Below, piece by piece: positions 1-8,171 of a stretch of 28,790 nucleotides of DNA (positions within the stretch are counted from its first letter, which is position 1; the number at the start of each line of letters is the position of its first letter). This DNA comes from an uncultured Alistipes sp. GTDB taxonomy: Bacteria > Bacteroidota > Bacteroidia > Bacteroidales > Rikenellaceae. Made by a program: the position numbers and the translations under genes. The stretch covers positions 1 through 28,790 of the forward strand of contig USBO01000007.1 in assembly GCA_900552955.1 (NCBI GenBank), given 5' to 3'. Under the pieces are notes generated by a model. The model worked only from the letters and a program-made list of their open reading frames with translations, made no database searches and was not told the origin of the DNA.

Positions 1-546
1 CGATGCACGGGTCACGCGGACGGCGCAGACGGCCGCGGTGGCGGGGGTCAGGAACTTCAGATCGTCGGACTTGAGGTCGCCCACGAAGATGGTCTTGCCC
101 ACGCCCAGCGGCGTGACGTCGACGGTGATTTCGTCGGGCAGCTTGTCGACCATGCCGCTGACGAAGATCTTGCGGGTCGAGAGCACGAGCTTACCGCCCA
201 CCTTCACACCCTCGGCGTTGCCGGTCAGACGCACCGGAATGCTGATGGCCACGGGTTTGCCCTCCTGCACGCGGTAGAAGTCGATGTGGAGAATCTCCTC
301 GCGTACGGGGTGGAACTGCACCTCGCGCATGACGGCCTGCTCGGTCTTGCCGTCGATCGTCAGCTCGACGATGTAGGAGTTGGGGGTGTAGATCAGCGGT
401 TTGAGGGCCTTGACCTCGACGCTGAACGATACGGTCTCGCCGCCTCCGTAGAGGACGCAGGGTACCTGACCCTCGCGGCGGATGGTGCGGCTGGCCTTCT
501 TGCCGAAGTCGGCGCGCGGCGTAGCCTCGATCTTGAGAATCTGCAT
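1..546 (-). CDS. rplY: 50S ribosomal protein L25 (general stress protein Ctc family), 3' end cut by window edge
   Basis: Reading leftward from the ATG at 546, the frame stays open for 182 codons to the window edge, so the stop is missing. The protein starts MQILKIEATPR and continues with GKKASRTIRREGQVPCVLYG, the usual opening of the L25 5S-rRNA-binding domain (about residues 1-95). It is followed by the beta-rich TL5/CTC C-terminal domain (HIDFYRVQEGKPV, then LVLSTRKIFVSGMVDKLPDEI). The length seen is close to the usual Bacteroidetes length, so probably only a few residues are lost. L25 binds 5S rRNA in the large ribosomal subunit. It lies downstream of nrdG on the same strand but has its own promoter box about 85 bases upstream, so it is probably transcribed independently. 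Family identity is confident. Confidence 0.93.
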   Translation of the reverse strand, partial: MQILKIEATPRADFGKKASRTIRREGQVPCVLYGGGETVSFSVEVKALKPLIYTPNSYIVELTIDGKTEQAVMREVQFHPVREEILHIDFYRVQEGKPVAISIPVRLTGNAEGVKVGGKLVLSTRKIFVSGMVDKLPDEITVDVTPLGVGKTIFVGDLKSDDLKFLTPATAAVCAVRVTRAS

Positions 547-588
547 AATTTTGTGTTTTTTAAGTTGTTACCTCGGGCGTCGCTCAGA

Positions 589-639
589 CCCGCCGTTGCG
601 GCGGGCCCCCTCGGCGCTTGCTTTCGGAGGGCAAAGATA
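589..639 (-). promoter_or_regulatory. rplY promoter -7 box and leader hairpin
   Basis: On the minus strand TATCTTTG (639 to 632) matches the Bacteroidetes -7 consensus TAnnTTTG. No convincing -33 TTG is seen at the expected distance. Between this box and the L25 start, 589-595 and 599-605 form a 7 bp GC hairpin (CCCGCCG/CGGCGGG, loop of 3). It has no T-run after it, so it is a leader structure rather than a clear terminator. Confidence 0.55.
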
Positions 640-685
640 GTGTTTTTTCGCGGAATATCGGCACTTCGCGGCGAAATTCATCCGG

Positions 686-1162
686 TCAGCCTCGGCGGCG
701 CCAGAGGCGCGGCGTGAGGTCTTCGCGGTGGCCGTCGGGCAGGATGCGCCACAGCCGCTGGTTGGTGTCGGGGTCATCGAGCGGCCCCCGTGCGGCGATG
801 TAGGGGCCGAGCTTTACGTAGTCGAAGACCCCTGCGGGGTCGAACCCCTCGGGCAGCGTCGCGCGGCCCGAGTACCACCCCGTGCGCAGCGCGGGCCGCA
901 GCCGTCGCGCGAAGAGCGCCAGCCGCGCCGCCTCGTGCGGGTCGCCGTCGCCGCCCATCAGGCAGAGGCAGGTGACCGTGGCGCCGTAGCGCGCCAGCAG
1001 CCGTTCGACGACCGCCTCGGTGAGCGGTTCGCCGATCGGCTCCTGCAACTGCGGGCTGTGGCAGCCCGGACAGCGGTTGGGGCAGCCCGAGAGGTTGACG
1101 GCGAGCGTCGTCTCGTCGGGAATCTCGCGGAAGACGATGTCGTAGTCGGTGTAACGGAGCAT
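686..1162 (-). CDS. nrdG: Anaerobic ribonucleoside-triphosphate reductase activating protein
   Basis: A 158-residue radical-SAM enzyme that uses S-adenosylmethionine and a [4Fe-4S] cluster to create the glycyl radical on NrdD. The cluster motif is visible near the N-terminus as GCPNRCPGC, with C27, C31 and C34 (CxxxCxxC). The SAM-binding GGD motif follows as LMGGDGDP (about residues 68-75). Length is normal for NrdG. The start is the ATG at 1162, only 8 bases after the nrdD stop, which indicates translational coupling in an nrdDG operon. The same frame stays open far upstream, but that stretch is only another frame of nrdD. It acts in the cytoplasm under anaerobic conditions. Confidence 0.94.
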   Translation of the reverse strand: MLRYTDYDIVFREIPDETTLAVNLSGCPNRCPGCHSPQLQEPIGEPLTEAVVERLLARYGATVTCLCLMGGDGDPHEAARLALFARRLRPALRTGWYSGRATLPEGFDPAGVFDYVKLGPYIAARGPLDDPDTNQRLWRILPDGHREDLTPRLWRRRG

Positions 1163-1170
1163 GGCCGCGG

Positions 1171-3315
1171 CTATTCGTCGCGGCGGGGTGCCGCCACGCT
1201 GCGCGCTTCGCCGCCTTGGGCGGGTTCCGCACGGTTGTAATGCCGCCGCGCCGCCTCCTGCTGCCGCGCCTGCGAGAAGTTGCTGATGCGCTTCATGTAG
1301 CCGATCACGCGCGTCAGGTAGTCGAGGTTCGCCGAGTGACAATGAGGACACTCCTTCAGATAGCGTTTGTCGATACGGCCGCAGTCGTTGCAGACCGTGT
1401 TGGGCACGTTGAAGGTGAAGTAGTTGCACCCCTCCTGCGCCGCCACGCGCAGCAGTTGGCGGTACTGCGGCTGCGAGAGATGCTCCTCGAGGTTCATGTG
1501 GAGCGCCGAACCGCCCGTGAGGTGGGCGATGTACTTCGCGCCGTGGAGCCGGAACTTGTCGGCGATGTTGAGCGTCGTGTCCTCCACGACGTAGAAGTAG
1601 CTGTTGTAGCAGTCGCGCGGCACGCGGTAGCCGTCCTCGCGGTCCCACTTGGCATGCTTCACGCCCACGTTCTCGGCGGGGATCATCTCGCAGTTGAAGA
1701 GCACCTCCTTCGAGCGGTACTTGTGGTTGTAGCGCTCGACGAGCCCCAGAATCTCCTCCGTAAAGCGCACGTAGTCGGGGTTGTCGTCGATGGCGATGCC
1801 CTTGTACTCGGCCGCCTCGACCAGTCCGTTGACCCCCACGGTGAGGTACTGGCGCGAGAGGTTGATGTAGCCCGCGTCGAAGAGCGGCAGCATCCCCTTG
1901 CGCTGCAACTCCTTGAGATTCTCGTTGTAGGCCAGTTGCACCTTGTGCACCAGATCGACCACCTCCTCGAGGAACGACAGGTAGGGGATGCCCTGCCGCT
2001 CGGCGTACTGCACGCAGCGGTTGAGGTTGATCGTCAGCACGCTCTTCGAGCCGGTCGAGACGCCGCCCGCGCCCAGCGTGTAGCTGAAGCCGTTGTCCTG
2101 AATCTCGTTGCGCAGGCGGCAGCACGACGACAGCGAGTCGGCGTTGTCGCTCATGTAGGTGAAGAACGAGTGCCCCTCGGCATACATCTCGGCCGTGAAG
2201 TCGCCCCACTCGGCGTCCATCACGTCGCCGTCGCGCGTCAGCAGCGCCATCGTCTCGACGGGGAACGTGAGCACGGTCTTGAGCCGTTCGGCGTTGAACC
2301 ACTTCATGAAGCGCTTCTGCAGCCACGACAGCCCCTCCCAGTCGGGCCGCGACCCGTCGGGGAAGCGGAACTCGCCGAAGAGCGACTCGAAGTAGTAGCG
2401 GTCGTAGTAGGCGATGTTCCAGAAGACGGCCTGGAAGTTGCGGGCGCCGGTGGGCTGGTTGATCGAGTAGACCACCTGCTCGAAGCAGTCGGTCATGACC
2501 TTGTCGATCGTGCGGCGGTGCCGCGAGAGGTCGACCACCTCGTCGGCGCGCCGGTAGTAGTCCTCGCCGAACTCCTGCGCCGCGAAGTAGTTCATGTACA
2601 TCAGGAATTCGGGCGTGGCGCAGGCGCCCGAGAGCATCGACGAGACGATGAAGACCATGTTGACGAAGCCGCCGCAGAACGACTTGAGGTTGGTCGGGCG
2701 CGTCGAGTTGCCGCCGATGGAGGTCGTGCCGCCCAGCAGCCACGGATACATCGTGATCGAGGCGCAGTAGTTGGCCAGCGACGTCTCGTCGTTCTTGTAG
2801 ATGAAGTGGCGGGCCAGCAGGTCGAGATAGCGGTCCGACAGCTCCTTGCCGTACATCTCCTTGAGCCGGTCGGTGAGCAGCCGGCGGTTGAGGCGGATGA
2901 AGTTCTGCTTGGGCAGCTCGCCGATGAGCGTGGCGATGTTCTTGTTCTCGACGTTGGCGTTGGCGTCGTACTTCGAGCCGGTGGCGGGGTTCTTGGCCTC
3001 GCAGTAGTTCATCAGGAATTGCAGTTTGTCGCGCACCTCGCGGTCGTCGGTGTGCTCCTGCCGGTAGATGATGTAAGCCTTGGCCACCTTGTAGTAGCGT
3101 TCGGCCATCAGCGCCGTCTCGACCTGATTCTGGATCTGTTCGACGGTCGTGCCGTCCGCCACGCGGATGCGGCCCAGAATCTGGGTGAGCATCTCGTCGG
3201 TGGCGAAGCTCCCCACCGAGAGGAAGGCTTTGGCGATGGCCGCGCGGATCTTGTCGATGGAGAAGCGTTCGCGTTTGCCGTCGCGCTTGGTGATGAAAAT
3301 CTCGGAACTGCTCAT
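1171..3315 (-). CDS. nrdD: Anaerobic (class III) ribonucleoside-triphosphate reductase
   Basis: A 714-residue glycyl-radical enzyme that reduces ribonucleoside triphosphates to deoxyribonucleotides without oxygen. Residues about 4-95 are an ATP-cone allosteric domain (ITKRDGKRERFSIDKIRAAI onward). The large ten-stranded barrel body follows. The C-terminus has a zinc site of two CxxC pairs (C642/C645 and C656/C659) and the glycyl-radical loop RVIGYMKRISNF with the radical glycine at about 672. The tail after residue 680 is about 34 residues, variable and Ala/Arg-rich. nrdG follows 8 bases downstream. Upstream is a 140-base leader and then a cobalamin riboswitch, so expression is probably lowered when B12 is available. 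All key residues are intact. Confidence 0.96.
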   Translation of the reverse strand: MSSSEIFITKRDGKRERFSIDKIRAAIAKAFLSVGSFATDEMLTQILGRIRVADGTTVEQIQNQVETALMAERYYKVAKAYIIYRQEHTDDREVRDKLQFLMNYCEAKNPATGSKYDANANVENKNIATLIGELPKQNFIRLNRRLLTDRLKEMYGKELSDRYLDLLARHFIYKNDETSLANYCASITMYPWLLGGTTSIGGNSTRPTNLKSFCGGFVNMVFIVSSMLSGACATPEFLMYMNYFAAQEFGEDYYRRADEVVDLSRHRRTIDKVMTDCFEQVVYSINQPTGARNFQAVFWNIAYYDRYYFESLFGEFRFPDGSRPDWEGLSWLQKRFMKWFNAERLKTVLTFPVETMALLTRDGDVMDAEWGDFTAEMYAEGHSFFTYMSDNADSLSSCCRLRNEIQDNGFSYTLGAGGVSTGSKSVLTINLNRCVQYAERQGIPYLSFLEEVVDLVHKVQLAYNENLKELQRKGMLPLFDAGYINLSRQYLTVGVNGLVEAAEYKGIAIDDNPDYVRFTEEILGLVERYNHKYRSKEVLFNCEMIPAENVGVKHAKWDREDGYRVPRDCYNSYFYVVEDTTLNIADKFRLHGAKYIAHLTGGSALHMNLEEHLSQPQYRQLLRVAAQEGCNYFTFNVPNTVCNDCGRIDKRYLKECPHCHSANLDYLTRVIGYMKRISNFSQARQQEAARRHYNRAEPAQGGEARSVAAPRRDE

Positions 3316-3454
3316 AGTCGTATCTTTTTGTATTTCGTAGTCCGTTGCGGGGGAGACTTGCGGAGGAGACGACGGCGGCCGATGCGGAAGATGTCCGCGG
3401 GCGATCCGACCTCGCCGAGCTCTTCGACCCGAAAGCTCCGAACGAAGCGACGAC

Positions 3455-3630
3455 GGCAGGTCTTCTGACTCCTTCCGGCCGGCACGCCTTCCCGCCGCCC
3501 GCTGGCGGCAGTGGCTGGAGATTGCGCGGCTTTTGCGTGGAAGTTACAGCTACGGGGATAGTCCCTGACTTGCACAGGCGTTCCCTTTTGATCCCTTCGC
3601 GGCAGGCGGAGGGAACCGTCATCCTTGTAC
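3455..3630 (-). promoter_or_regulatory. Cobalamin (B12) riboswitch upstream of nrdDG
   Basis: Read on the minus strand, this leader has the conserved pieces of the cobalamin aptamer in the right order. GGGAACGCC comes first, then GGGACTATCCCCGTAGCTG and TAACTTCC, then GCCACTG (plus-strand 3509-3515), and finally the B12 box AGTCAGAAGACCTGCC (inside plus-strand 3455-3471). The aptamer ends about 140 bases before the nrdD start. No T-run terminator is seen in that expression platform, so control may be translational or use a long alternative fold. The 5' edge is approximate. Established knowledge: these aptamers bind adenosylcobalamin and usually switch genes off. Confidence 0.9.
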
Positions 3631-3633
3631 GGA

Positions 3634-3641
3634 CAAAGGTA
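3634..3641 (-). promoter_or_regulatory. nrdDG promoter -7 box
   Basis: TACCTTTG on the minus strand (3641 to 3634) fits TAnnTTTG and lies just ahead of the riboswitch, so transcription would start within a few bases of the aptamer's 5' end. No good -33 TTTG is visible. From here to about 3924 (roughly 280 bases) I see no gene or clear signal. Confidence 0.55.
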
Positions 3642-3924
3642 GTGCTTTTGTCGGTGCGGTCTGCGTTCGCATGGAAAACCTATCAACATTTTATGAACAG
3701 CCGGCGGCGGGTCTCTCGCCTCGTCGGCCGCGGGGCTCTGTGAATCAGGGGACGCAGCCGCGGGGGGCGCAAAAAAAATAACGGAAAACGATTCGTAATT
3801 CGATGCGGTTTCCTGCCGGACGATCTGTCGGGATTTTGCGGGAAAAGGTTGCCGTTCGGTGCGAAATCTCCTTGTCCGATGAAAAAATGTAAATCTTATC
3901 GTTGATCCACAGGGTATTGAACTG

Positions 3925-3955
3925 TTTGAATTTCGTTCGTTTTCCGCTATATTTG
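3925..3955 (+). promoter_or_regulatory. Bacteroidetes-type promoter for the BIG2 lipoprotein
   Basis: TTTG at 3925-3928, a 19-base spacer, and TATATTTG at 3948-3955. This is a textbook match to the Bacteroidetes sigma-ABfr promoter (TTTG, 19-21 bases, TAnnTTTG). It lies about 84 bases before the ATG at 4039. The surrounding sequence is AT-rich compared with the genes. Confidence 0.8.
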
Positions 3956-4038
3956 CCCGCAGCGACGCCGTGCGGCCGTGCGGAGATCGGCACGGAGACG
4001 CGTCCGAACGGACTGACAACTTTCTAAAACACAGATTT

Positions 4039-5115
4039 ATGAAACGATTTTTGACTCTTCTGGCAGCGGTGGGTGCGCTGCTCTTTTCGGCGACGTCGTG
4101 CGATTCCGACGATGCTGTCGCGGTGACGGGGATCGAGCTCGACGAAACGACCCTTTCGCTCGTGCGCGGCACGTCGCACAAACTGACGGCGACGCTTTCG
4201 CCGGCCGATGCCGAGGATCAGACCCTGAAGTGGGAGAGCGCCGACCCGACGGTCGCCACCGTCGAGGCGGGAGTCGTCACGGGTGTCAAAGTGGGAGAGA
4301 CGACCGTTCGCGTCATCGCCGTCAACGGTTTCGCAGCCGCGTGCAAGGTGACGGTGCTGCCGGTCGAGGTCGCGTCGGTGACGCTCGACAGGCAGACGCT
4401 GTCGATGACGGTGGGGGATTCGGAGACGCTGACGGCCACCGTCCTGCCGGCCGATGCCGAGGATCCGGCGGTGAAGTGGGAGACGAGCGATGACAAGGTC
4501 GCAACGGTGGAGAACGGACTGGTCAAGGCTGTCGGTGCCGGCGAGGCGGTCGTGACGGCTTCGGCAGGCGGTCAGTCGGCCTTCTGCACGGTGACTGTCG
4601 AGGCTCCCGCTCCCGCGACCTACGCCGTGGGCGATCTCTACGCCGTGGACGGCGTGAAGGGAGTGGTCTGCTGGGTCGACGAGAGCGGCACCTCGGGCAA
4701 GATCGTCTCGATGGACAAGGGTGCGGGTCAGGTGTGGTGCGCCGACGGAGCGTTCGAGGTGGGAGCTTCCGACCGGTTGGACGGCAAGGCCAACACGGCG
4801 AAGATCATGTCGATGGGCAAACCCGCCGGCACCTTCCCCGCCTGCGAATGGTGCGTGGCCAAAGGTGAAGGCTGGTATCTGCCGGCTATCGAGGAGGTGC
4901 TGCTCCTGTTCGAGAATTTCGATCTGATCGATCCCGCGCTTCAGGCCAACGGCGGCGATCGGATTCAGCCGGAGATGCCGTGCTGGTCGTCGACGGAGGA
5001 CCCTGAGGATCCGGCTTTCGCCGCTCTGTTTGCGGATTCGCTGGGTGAGGATACGTTCGATAAGGACGATGACTATGAACTCGTGCGTGCGATGTACGCA
5101 TTCGGAACGAAATAA
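4039..5115 (+). CDS. Lipoprotein with two BIG2 (Ig-like) domains and a C-terminal YWSSTE-like domain
   Basis: A 358-residue exported protein. The ATG at 4039 gives a lipoprotein signal peptide: MKRFLTLLAAVGALLFSATS, with cysteine 21 as the lipidation site. The next residues, DSDD, are acidic and may act as a surface-export signal as in other Bacteroidetes. Residues about 29-108 and 111-187 are two similar BIG2 bacterial Ig-like domains; both contain a PADAED stretch and an 'ATVE' turn. The C-terminal part (about 200-358) contains EGWYLPAIEEVLLLFENF and PCWSSTED. This resembles the C-terminal modules of many Bacteroidetes surface lipoproteins (DUF1566/Fib_succ_major-like). The gene stands alone between its own promoter and a strong terminator. 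Its ligand is unknown; a role at the cell surface is inferred. Confidence 0.85.
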   Translation: MKRFLTLLAAVGALLFSATSCDSDDAVAVTGIELDETTLSLVRGTSHKLTATLSPADAEDQTLKWESADPTVATVEAGVVTGVKVGETTVRVIAVNGFAAACKVTVLPVEVASVTLDRQTLSMTVGDSETLTATVLPADAEDPAVKWETSDDKVATVENGLVKAVGAGEAVVTASAGGQSAFCTVTVEAPAPATYAVGDLYAVDGVKGVVCWVDESGTSGKIVSMDKGAGQVWCADGAFEVGASDRLDGKANTAKIMSMGKPAGTFPACEWCVAKGEGWYLPAIEEVLLLFENFDLIDPALQANGGDRIQPEMPCWSSTEDPEDPAFAALFADSLGEDTFDKDDDYELVRAMYAFGTK

Positions 5116-5134
5116 CCGCTTCCGCGCGATACTG

Positions 5135-5170
5135 ACGGAGCGTCCCGCCGCGGCGGGACGCTCCGTTTTC
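5135..5170 (+). terminator. Rho-independent terminator after the BIG2 lipoprotein
   Basis: A perfect 16+16 base palindrome (5135-5150 with 5151-5166), GC-rich, followed directly by TTTTC. It begins 20 bases after the lipoprotein stop. The left flank is not A-rich, so it probably works mainly for plus-strand transcription. Confidence 0.85.
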
Positions 5171-5200
5171 GTCGGGAGGCAGCGCACGACGCTGCGGTGG

Positions 5201-5758
5201 CTATCTCTTCGGCCCGAACAGATCGACTTCGCCCCGCTCCGCCTTGCCGTACATCGCGGCCAGCTCGGCCACGACGGGCGAGATGCACTCCACGGTGTCG
5301 GCCGCGGCCTGCTCGCCCCCTTCGCCGCGGATGCGGTAGAGCATCGCCGCATACAGGGCCCGGAAGCAGAGCTCGGTGTCGCTCATTTCGTCGCGTCCGA
5401 GCACCTCGCGCAGACGGGGCAGCTCGGGTTCGAGCCGTGCGCGGAGCGCGCGGTAACGCTCTCCCGCAGGCAGCTTCATCAGTTGCAGGTGGAGGTTGTG
5501 CAGGTCGGCGATCAGATGGAGCGTGTGGTCGAGGTGGCCCTGCCGCTCCTTGCCCTCCTGCCGCAGCAGGTCGGCGATGTCCATGTACCACTCCAGATAG
5601 AGCCGCTGCTCGGGCTGCGAGAGGTTGCGCGGGGCGATCAGTTGCGAGTGGACGGCCTCGGGACTGAATTGCAGCGCCCGCAGCAGGTCTTCCAACTGCC
5701 AGAGATAGAGGATGTATTCGGCGATGTTCTCGCGCCGTTTGGTCTTGGCTATGTCCAT
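5201..5758 (-). CDS. DUF4924-type cytosolic protein of unknown function
   Basis: A 185-residue soluble, helix-rich protein with no signal peptide or membrane segment. The opening MDIAKTKRRENIAEYILYLW and the motif DLHNLHLQLMKLP in the middle match my memory of the DUF4924 family, which is found widely in Bacteroidetes and has no known function. The length is normal. Its strand is the same as the phosphate transporter upstream, with a 65-base gap that contains its own promoter box, so it may be transcribed alone. I cannot assign a function; the assignment to DUF4924 is from memory of the family and not checked. Confidence 0.75.
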   Translation of the reverse strand: MDIAKTKRRENIAEYILYLWQLEDLLRALQFSPEAVHSQLIAPRNLSQPEQRLYLEWYMDIADLLRQEGKERQGHLDHTLHLIADLHNLHLQLMKLPAGERYRALRARLEPELPRLREVLGRDEMSDTELCFRALYAAMLYRIRGEGGEQAAADTVECISPVVAELAAMYGKAERGEVDLFGPKR

Positions 5759-5775
5759 GACGATCGGTGTTTGGC

Positions 5776-5810
5776 GGACGGCGTTCGGTGCCGCCGTCCC
5801 CGCAAAGGTA
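5776..5810 (-). promoter_or_regulatory. Promoter -7 box and leader hairpin of the DUF4924-type gene
   Basis: TACCTTTG on the minus strand (5810 to 5803) fits TAnnTTTG. Between it and the start at 5758, an 8 bp hairpin (5776-5783 with 5792-5799) lies in the presumed leader. No good -33 box is seen. The hairpin has no T-run and is not a clear terminator for the upstream transporter. Confidence 0.45.
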
Positions 5811-5823
5811 GTGAAAATGCGCG

Positions 5824-8055
5824 CTACTTGGCGTAGTAGAGCCAGCTTTTGATGACCCCCTTCGTCTCGAGGAAGTGGCGCTGCGCCTTGAGCAGGTTGC
5901 GCAGCTGGAGCACCATCGTGCGCGTCTCATTGAGGATCGTCAGGTAGAGCATGCTGGCCTTGGTGCTCCCCCGGCCGGCGTCGTTGAAACGCCGCAGCTC
6001 GCTCTTGATGGCGTCCGAGATGGTCTCGAAGAGGCGGTCGCGCATCGACAGCACCAGGTCGATGTCGCCGAAGTCGTTGGTGGCGAGCATGGCGTCGATG
6101 CGGCGGTAGATGGCCTCCACCTCGTCGCCCACGCGGATCAGATCGGCCGTCTGCTCGCGCGTCAGCCCCTCGTGGTTGTTGTCGATGTGGTCGAAGGCGG
6201 GCCGCACGATGTGGGTGAGCGCCTTGGTCAGCTCGTTGAGGTAGTCGACCACCTGCACGTAATACTGCGCCGTGTCGAGGTCGCTCCCGCGCAGCGCCCG
6301 GAGCGTCGACATCATGCGGTATTTGCGGTCGTGCATCCGTTCGTAGAGCTCCGACGACTCGCGGTTGAGGTCGCGCAGCACCTTGCGGTTCTCCTTGAAG
6401 ACGGCCAGCAGCGTGCGGTCGTAGATGCGCGTGGCGGTGTTGATCGTCGAGCCGACCACCGAGGCGATCTCCTCGACGACGTTCTCGTGCGTGACGGCGG
6501 CCGGGGCCTCGGTTTTGTCTTTCTTGAGGAAGTTGCTGTGCACGAGCATGTAGCCCGCCAGCGCCGTGAGAGCGACGAGCGCCGCTGTGCCGCCGTAGAC
6601 CAGCGCCAGCCCCACGACGTAGGCGATGACGAATCCGCCCAGCGCCGTGACGAACCACCCCGCCACGACGGTCATCACGCCCGAGATGCGGTAGACGGCC
6701 GTCTCGCGGCCCCATGCGCGGTCGGCCAGCGACGATCCCATCGCCACCATGAAGCTCACGTAGGTGGTCGAGAGCGGCAGCTTGAGTGATGTGGCCACGG
6801 CGATCAACAGCGCCGATGTGGTGAGGTTGACCGTGGCGCGGATCATGTCGAACGGCGCCCCCGTGTGTTCGATGTCCACGACCTCGAAGCGGCGCGAAAT
6901 GGCTGTGCGCAGCCGTTGCGGCACGACGCGTTCGATGGCATGGTTGGCGCTGAGCGTCGCGCGGACGATGGCGCGGGCGAAGGCCGACGAACCGTATTCG
7001 CGCTGTTCCTGCTCGTCGTTTTGGCTGGCCAGCGAAAGTTCGGTTTCGGTGACGTGCATTGCCTTGCGCGAGGTCCACAGCGTGAGGATCATCAGGATGC
7101 CCGCCCCGACGAGGAAGGCGAAGTTGGCCGGCACGTTTTCGTTGAGCGCATCCATCGGCATGGCGGCGTCGCCGGCGCTGCGGGCGATGCGGAAGGCGTC
7201 CCAGCCGGCCACCGGCACGCCGATGAAGTTCACCAGGTCGTTGCCGGCGAAGGCCAGCGCGAGGGCGAACGTTCCGCCCAGAATCGTGATGCGCAGGATG
7301 TTGACCCGAAACCGCTGGATGAAGAAGAGCAGCAGGCTGCACGCCAGCCAGCAGCCCAGCAGCCAGAGCGGGAGCCGTTCCTCGACGGTGTGGATGAAGG
7401 CCGTGTGGGCCAGCGTCCCCTTGAGCCCCTTGAACAGCGCGAAGTAGACGATCGCCGTGAGCGAGGCGCCGCACCACAGCGCGCCGTAGCGGTGGAGCGC
7501 CCGTGTGTAACGGAACGAGAAGATCAGCCGCGAGACGTACATCACCGCCGTGCCGACCGTCAGCGCGATCACCACCGAGAGCAGGATGGCCGCCACGATC
7601 CCGAGTGCGCGGCCCGAGTGGATGAACTCGCCCAGATCGCCCATCGTGAGGGCGTCGCTGCCGGCGATCTTGTAGGTCGACACCGCCACCGCGGCGCCCA
7701 GCAGACAGAAGACCAGCGACACGGTGGTCGACGTGGGCAGCCCCCACGAGTTGTAGAGGTCGAGCAGGATGATGTTGGCGAACATCACGCCGAGGTAGAG
7801 TAGGATGACCTCGCGGAACGAGAACATCGCCGGATCGAACATGCCGTTGCGCGCCACCTCCATCATGCCGGTCGAGGTGAGCGTGCCGACCAGTATGCCG
7901 GCCGACGCCACGAGCAGAATCACGCGGCGCGGCGCGGCTTTCGAGCCGACGGCCGAGTTGAGGAAGTTGACGGCGTCGTTGGTCACGCCGACGAAGAGTC
8001 CGGTGACGGCCAGCACGGCCAGAATGACGATGATCGCAGTGTAAATCGGGTCCAT
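5824..8055 (-). CDS. PiT-family inorganic phosphate transporter with C-terminal PhoU-like domain
   Basis: A 743-residue inner-membrane transporter for phosphate, probably ion-coupled. The PiT signature occurs twice: GVTNDAVNFLNSAVGSKAA (about 23-41) and AGNDLVNFIGVPVAG (about 270-284). Two matching re-entrant segments are seen as LPTSTTVSLVF (about 106-116) and LPLSTTYVSFM in the second half. About ten or more hydrophobic helices span residues 1-515. The last ~220 residues are soluble, charged and helical, like PhoU/DUF47 proteins, which regulate phosphate uptake; this fusion is common in Bacteroidetes PiT proteins. Start is the ATG at 8055. It is preceded by its own -7 box, and no pst or pho genes adjoin it. 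Confidence 0.92.
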   Translation of the reverse strand: MDPIYTAIIVILAVLAVTGLFVGVTNDAVNFLNSAVGSKAAPRRVILLVASAGILVGTLTSTGMMEVARNGMFDPAMFSFREVILLYLGVMFANIILLDLYNSWGLPTSTTVSLVFCLLGAAVAVSTYKIAGSDALTMGDLGEFIHSGRALGIVAAILLSVVIALTVGTAVMYVSRLIFSFRYTRALHRYGALWCGASLTAIVYFALFKGLKGTLAHTAFIHTVEERLPLWLLGCWLACSLLLFFIQRFRVNILRITILGGTFALALAFAGNDLVNFIGVPVAGWDAFRIARSAGDAAMPMDALNENVPANFAFLVGAGILMILTLWTSRKAMHVTETELSLASQNDEQEQREYGSSAFARAIVRATLSANHAIERVVPQRLRTAISRRFEVVDIEHTGAPFDMIRATVNLTTSALLIAVATSLKLPLSTTYVSFMVAMGSSLADRAWGRETAVYRISGVMTVVAGWFVTALGGFVIAYVVGLALVYGGTAALVALTALAGYMLVHSNFLKKDKTEAPAAVTHENVVEEIASVVGSTINTATRIYDRTLLAVFKENRKVLRDLNRESSELYERMHDRKYRMMSTLRALRGSDLDTAQYYVQVVDYLNELTKALTHIVRPAFDHIDNNHEGLTREQTADLIRVGDEVEAIYRRIDAMLATNDFGDIDLVLSMRDRLFETISDAIKSELRRFNDAGRGSTKASMLYLTILNETRTMVLQLRNLLKAQRHFLETKGVIKSWLYYAK

Positions 8056-8086
8056 ATATCCGTTTTGAGGGTCGTTTCGACAAGGG

Positions 8087-8094
8087 CAAATTTA
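8087..8094 (-). promoter_or_regulatory. Promoter -7 box of the phosphate transporter gene
   Basis: TAAATTTG on the minus strand (8094 to 8087) matches TAnnTTTG and lies 32 bases before the start at 8055. A -33 TTTG is not evident at 19-21 bases. Confidence 0.5.
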
Positions 8095-8171
8095 GGGCGA
8101 AACGCACGCTCTCGCGCCGTGCAGGCGGAGATTTAACGCAAACGTAAGGATTTCTTAACGCAAAGTTAACG

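Noticed and set aside
1216..3468. A 750-codon plus-strand frame opposite nrdD
   Set aside because: It is an antisense shadow of nrdD, Val/Glu/Arg-rich, with no recognisable domain, and it runs into the riboswitch.
686..3622. A 978-codon minus frame that appears to fuse nrdG to a long upstream protein
   Set aside because: Only the last 158 codons (NrdG) look like protein. The rest is an Arg/Pro-rich alternative frame of nrdD and of the riboswitch leader.
3745..3993. An 82-codon minus frame in the gap before the BIG2 lipoprotein
   Set aside because: It covers the lipoprotein's promoter on the opposite strand, has no ribosome site or recognisable motif, and reads through AT-rich promoter sequence.
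5927..8107. A 726-codon minus frame overlapping the phosphate transporter
   Set aside because: It is the +1 frame of the transporter gene, His/Arg/Gly-rich, with no membrane helices.
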